A stretch of DNA of 64,000 nt. Origin: Roseovarius sp. ZX-A-9 (GTDB lineage Bacteria; Pseudomonadota; Alphaproteobacteria; Rhodobacterales; Rhodobacteraceae). Below the pieces are notes generated by a model. It did not search any database, had not been told where the DNA came from, and saw only the letters and a program-made list of their open reading frames with translations. The stretch lies in contig NZ_JAPWHW010000019.1 of assembly GCF_028369135.1 (NCBI RefSeq), positions 1 to 64,000 on the forward strand. Reading direction: 5' to 3'. Shown here piece after piece: positions 62,938 to 64,000 of the stretch. The first letter of the stretch is position 1; every line of letters starts with the position of its first letter. A program made the translations under genes and the position numbers.

Positions 62938-63916
62938 GGTCCGGGCGCAGCGGGCACGGCTCAACGCAGAACTGGAGGGCGACGGGCAGATACGTTTCCC
63001 CGCTGACATGTCGGACCGTGACCCGGAGCTGGCAGAGATGATGGCGGGGCAGCGCCGCCTCTTGCAGGCGCGTATCGCGCTCGATGCCGAGACGGCCTCG
63101 CAACTGGAGCAGCGAAGGCAGTTGATCACCACGCAGATTGCCGGGCTGGACGCGCAACTGGCGGCGATTGCCCTGCAACAGGGCGTGATCGAGGAAGAAA
63201 CCCGGAGCCAGCAGGCGCTGCTGGAAAAAGGGCTGACGCAGGCGGGTCGTGTGGCGGCGTTGCGCCGAGAGGCGGCGCGTCTGGAGGGCCGGGCGGGGCA
63301 GGTTGCTCAGGCGCGCGCCCGCATCATCGCGCTCGATCTGGAGCGGCGGGGCCTGCGCGCCGCACGGCTCGAAGACGTGATGACGCGGCTGCGCGACATT
63401 GGCCACCGCGAGCGTGCGCTGCGCGAGCGGCACCGCGCCCTGAGCGCCGAGATCGCGGCGCAGACCGTGACTGCGCCGGTCGCCGGCGTGGTGCATGATC
63501 TGGGCGACCTGACGCAGGGCAGCGTGGTGCGGCCCGCCGAATCGCTTATGCAGATCGTGCCGACGGACCGTGCACCGCGGGTCGAGGCACGGATCACCCC
63601 GGAGCAGATTGACCGCGTTGCCGAAGGCCAGCGCGTGACGCTGCGCTTTCCGGCACTTGATACAGGGCAGTCGCCTGAACTGGGCGGGCAGATCACGCAT
63701 CTGTCGGCGGATGTGCTGCGCGACCCCGCGACCGGACGCGCTTTTTTCCGTGCCGAAATCCTGTTGCAGGAGGCCGCCGAAACCCGATTGCCGGCAGGCA
63801 CCGTGCTGATCCCCGGCATGCCGGCAGAGGTCTATATCCGCACCGGGGAACACGCACCACTGACCTATCTGCTGAAACCACTTGGCGATTATGTGAACCG
63901 TGCGTTGCGTGATTGA
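62636..63916 (+). CDS. HlyD-family type I secretion membrane-fusion protein
   Basis: The 426-residue protein bridges the inner-membrane ABC transporter to an outer-membrane TolC-type channel. One N-terminal membrane helix (LLTTGALALLLLVGGFGGW) is followed by a lipoyl/barrel region (QRIIQHPRGGVVTQLLVRDGRHV), a long coiled coil (about 90-260) and the C-terminal VTAPVAGVVHDLGDLT and PAEVYIRTGEH. The ATG at 62636 has no clear ribosome binding site, as expected if the upstream deletion ended close to it; the true N terminus may differ by a few residues. Confidence 0.87.
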   Translation: MADVAEAPVRGLLTTGALALLLLVGGFGGWATQARIAAAVVVPARVAAPEGQRIIQHPRGGVVTQLLVRDGRHVAVGDVLLVLDASELHSERALVQAELDEVRAQRARLNAELEGDGQIRFPADMSDRDPELAEMMAGQRRLLQARIALDAETASQLEQRRQLITTQIAGLDAQLAAIALQQGVIEEETRSQQALLEKGLTQAGRVAALRREAARLEGRAGQVAQARARIIALDLERRGLRAARLEDVMTRLRDIGHRERALRERHRALSAEIAAQTVTAPVAGVVHDLGDLTQGSVVRPAESLMQIVPTDRAPRVEARITPEQIDRVAEGQRVTLRFPALDTGQSPELGGQITHLSADVLRDPATGRAFFRAEILLQEAAETRLPAGTVLIPGMPAEVYIRTGEHAPLTYLLKPLGDYVNRALRD

Positions 63917-63994
63917 CGGCAGATTGGCATTTCCATTTCGTGCAGCGGGGGGTAGCGTCCGACCGAAACCACTGCCTGTTCGGAGGAGATTGAA

Positions 63995-64000
63995 ATGAGC
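63995..64000 (+). CDS. Start of a gene running off the window
   Basis: An ATG at 63995 follows GGAGGAGATT at good spacing, 78 bases after the hlyD stop. Only two codons are visible, so no identity can be given. Confidence 0.5.

Noticed and set aside
62603..63853. 416-codon minus-strand frame opposite hlyD
   Set aside because: Antisense to a convincing membrane-fusion protein; composition is His/Arg-rich without structure.
1..64000. tRNA, rRNA, tmRNA, RNase P RNA, CRISPR arrays or insertion sequences
   Set aside because: No cloverleaf-like intergenic sequence, regularly spaced repeats, transposase or terminal inverted repeats were seen in any gap.

Overview
The window is a 64 kb stretch of high-GC chromosome from an alphaproteobacterium, almost certainly a marine Rhodobacterales (Roseobacter-group) species. 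The reasons are the F0 ATP synthase operon atpI-B-E-F'-F separated from F1, an Mcl1-type malyl-CoA lyase of the ethylmalonyl-CoA pathway, an Irr-type iron box at mbfA, VPLPA-CTERM surface proteins, many ATGA stop/start overlaps, and the neighbourhoods rpmI-rplT, rpsP-rimM-trmD-rplS-rpmE and glnK-amt. I see no prophage, insertion sequence, CRISPR array, tRNA or rRNA.

Layout. 1-4.1 kb: end of an unknown gene, carA, rplT-rpmI, pyk. 4.2-10 kb: N-formylglutamate amidohydrolase-like gene, CHMI-like tautomerase, DUF1244 protein, then a D-amino-acid set (D-amino-acid transaminase, DgcA racemase, DgcN acetyltransferase) and the malyl-CoA lyase. 10-16.5 kb: a bacterial voltage-gated sodium channel, an MFS transporter and a tightly overlapped minus-strand operon (EamA, HAD phosphatase, ornithine cyclodeaminase family, alpha/beta hydrolase) headed by a 74-codon frame. 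16.5-24.5 kb: sthA, fghA, an AEC transporter, mbfA with its iron box, an aromatic/aspartate aminotransferase, sseA, a glycine-rich membrane protein, smpB. 24.6-33 kb: rpmE, rplS, trmD, rimM, rpsP and ffh, interspersed with an EthD-like protein, two small or unknown membrane proteins, a bluB remnant, chorismate mutase and three tandem GNAT acetyltransferases.

33-38.6 kb is the accessory part: a Xre/RES toxin-antitoxin pair in A+T-richer DNA, a LysR regulator with a coupled EamA transporter, a trypsin-like protease pseudogene with three in-frame stops and a frameshifting deletion, a 22-residue membrane peptide and an ArsR regulator. 38.7-42.1 kb: universal stress protein and the F0 operon. 42.1-49.8 kb: a gap with a candidate small RNA, folC-accD, a CPBP protease, ilvD and three co-directional unknown genes. 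49.8-51.7 kb: two divergent VPLPA-CTERM proteins. 51.8-64 kb: rmuC-mutL, rhodanese, amt-glnK, a class A penicillin-binding protein, mlaC-mlaA, and a type I secretion pair whose ABC transporter has lost its ATPase domain.

Most of the window is core housekeeping. The most notable signals are degraded or remodelled loci (serine protease, ABC transporter, bluB), the mbfA iron box placed over a promoter, the D-glutamate catabolic set, and several short or non-coding candidates (22-residue peptide, 74-codon leader, candidate sRNA, paired palindromes). I did not find a clearly unprecedented multi-gene system.
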